From contig DCHC01000062.1 in assembly GCA_002314755.1 (NCBI GenBank), forward strand, positions 587 through 9,122: DNA of 8,536 bases. Direction: 5' to 3'. The stretch comes from Faecalibacterium sp. UBA1762. Its GTDB lineage: Bacteria > Bacillota > Clostridia > Oscillospirales > Ruminococcaceae. The position numbers and the translations under genes were made by a program. The notes beneath the pieces are model-generated. The model worked only from the letters and a program-made list of their open reading frames with translations, was not told the origin of the DNA and did no database searches. Shown piece by piece: positions 7,303 through 8,536 of this stretch (positions are counted from its first letter, which is position 1; each line of letters starts with the position of its first letter).

Positions 7303-8514
7303 ATGATGAGCACAGAATACAACCTGCTGAAAGGCCCAAAGAAAAGCAGAATCATGGAGATTGATTATATCAAAGCCTTTTGCATCCTTGCAATGATCAT
7401 GAGCCACTGCTTTGAGGCCACTTTTTACTCCGTTGATGAGACTGCAATGGGAATTCACAGCCCGATCCTTTGGGAAAGATTTATTCAGACCTGTTCTATC
7501 GTGATTGGCGCCTCTGCGTTTATGTTCTGTATGGGCTTTTGCGAAAATCTCAGCGGCAAGGTGAAACCTATACAGGATATTATCCGCGGTATCGGTATAT
7601 TGACGGTCGGCTTTCTTCTTAATCTAACGCAGTACCTGTGTACTTTCCGGGGAATGGAGCAGATGGATGAATTTTTGGGCGGCCTTTACAGTGTTTGGAT
7701 TGTTGATATCCTTCTGTTTGCCGGTCCGGCTTTTGTCCTGTTGGGATTGCTACGAAAACTTAAGCTGAAGGCATGGGTCATCTTTATCGGCTCTCTTGCA
7801 CTGTGCGGCGTGGGTTCTCTGTTTGTAGGTTTTGAAACCGCCAATCCCTATTTAAATACCTTTTTGGCTTTCTTTATTGCCTGCGGCCCGACTTTCCTGT
7901 TCCCACTATTCCATTGGTTTGCTTTTGTGGCTGCCGGAAACCTTTACAGAGAGTACTATATCAGGATTGAGGATAAAAAGAAGTATTACAAAATTGCTTT
8001 GCCCATTTTTACAATCCTGACGGCAGGGTATCTGGTGATGGCGAATCTCCAGATTCCACCTACTCAGATTCTGGCGGATAATGAACTGGATTATCTGTGT
8101 ATGAGCATGAATCCGTTTGATACCTTAGGATCAATTGTTTGCGTATTGACTTATATGGGCTTTATGTGGTTATTTGCCCAGGTAATCAGTGAGTTGAACT
8201 TGAAATTCCACCCGTTTGAGTATCTGTCCCGCAATCTGAATACGATCTACTGTATTCAGTGGGTGATTATCTTCCTGTGCGATGGGCAGGGCTTGCTGCC
8301 GGTGACCCAAAGTCCAATCGTATTGACATTGTACGCAATAGGCATATTGGCAGTGGATATTCTGCTGTGTGAGCTTTATAAGCGTTTCCTGAAGGAGAAG
8401 ACTCACCGTTTTTTTGGCAAACAGCCTATTCTCTGGGTTGGCCTGGTTTTTGCGGTGTCCATCGCCTGCCTGATTATTTCCGTCAAGTTTGGCTATACCG
8501 GTGCATTCGAATAA
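7303..8514 (+). CDS. Polytopic membrane acyltransferase-like protein (Acyltransferase-3 / DUF1624-HGSNAT type)
   Basis: A 403-aa integral membrane protein with about ten to eleven hydrophobic segments, roughly at 21-37, 60-80, 91-112, 131-150, 156-177, 185-212, 231-249, 272-295, 312-326, 336-358 and 375-395. The first segment reads EIDYIKAFCILAMIMSH, with H35 in the place of the conserved His that follows helix 1 in membrane O-acyltransferases. RGIGILTVGFLLNL (95-108) and NLNTIYCIQWVIIF (311-324) also fit that superfamily. Such proteins move acetyl or other acyl groups onto cell-surface sugars, but the substrate cannot be read here, and the choice between the Acyltransferase-3 and DUF1624 families is uncertain. 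AAAGGG at 7293-7298 lies 4 bases before the ATG at 7303 and 7 before the ATG at 7306; the second spacing is more usual, so the protein may begin MSTEYN. It has its own promoter and appears to be a single gene. The last 22 bases of the window show nothing. Confidence 0.65.
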   Translation: MMSTEYNLLKGPKKSRIMEIDYIKAFCILAMIMSHCFEATFYSVDETAMGIHSPILWERFIQTCSIVIGASAFMFCMGFCENLSGKVKPIQDIIRGIGILTVGFLLNLTQYLCTFRGMEQMDEFLGGLYSVWIVDILLFAGPAFVLLGLLRKLKLKAWVIFIGSLALCGVGSLFVGFETANPYLNTFLAFFIACGPTFLFPLFHWFAFVAAGNLYREYYIRIEDKKKYYKIALPIFTILTAGYLVMANLQIPPTQILADNELDYLCMSMNPFDTLGSIVCVLTYMGFMWLFAQVISELNLKFHPFEYLSRNLNTIYCIQWVIIFLCDGQGLLPVTQSPIVLTLYAIGILAVDILLCELYKRFLKEKTHRFFGKQPILWVGLVFAVSIACLIISVKFGYTGAFE

Positions 8515-8536
8515 TGGTAACCTCTAAAAATTCAAA

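Overview
The window looks like a chromosomal core segment from a low-to-mid GC Gram-positive anaerobe. Bacillota, class Clostridia, perhaps Oscillospiraceae/Ruminococcaceae, is the best guess. This rests on Shine-Dalgarno sites of the AAGGAG type, sigma-A-like promoters with 17-base spacers, U-tailed terminators and KtrAB-type potassium transport. Genus is inference only; no rRNA or other marker is present. I see no mobile element, CRISPR array or phage gene.

Layout. Positions 1-25 are the 3' end of a tRNA gene (Thr or Gly type, CCA encoded), followed by its terminator. On the minus strand is a two-gene potassium-uptake operon: ktrB (2302-956, membrane channel subunit) then ktrA (880-230, RCK gating subunit). 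It has its own promoter at 2371-2399 and ends at a probably bidirectional terminator at 164-209. Divergent from it, on the plus strand, a very good promoter (TTGACA-17-TACAAT, 2443-2471) drives a ribbon-helix-helix (RHH) DNA-binding protein of unknown function (2516-3166). After 72 bases with no terminator comes the disaggregase gene clpB (3239-5836). A 368-base gap (5837-6204) holds a long hairpin, an AT-rich stretch and a promoter. Then come a DUF2156/LPG_synthase_C-type GNAT-fold protein (6205-7131) with its own strong terminator, and a polytopic membrane acyltransferase-like protein (7303-8514) with its own promoter.

The most interesting part is the 213-base divergent region 2303-2515. 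It contains two separate perfect inverted repeats. A 10-bp pair (CGATTTAAAT / ATTTAAATCG) brackets the -35 box of the RHH-clpB promoter. A 9-bp pair with a 9-base spacer (GTTTTTACA-N9-TGTAAAAAC) covers the -35 box of the ktrBA promoter. No CIRCE (HrcA) or CtsR box is visible near clpB. The working hypothesis is that the RHH protein is an autoregulator controlling clpB, and possibly the divergent potassium operon, in place of the classical heat-shock repressors. This is inference from layout and motifs and is untested.
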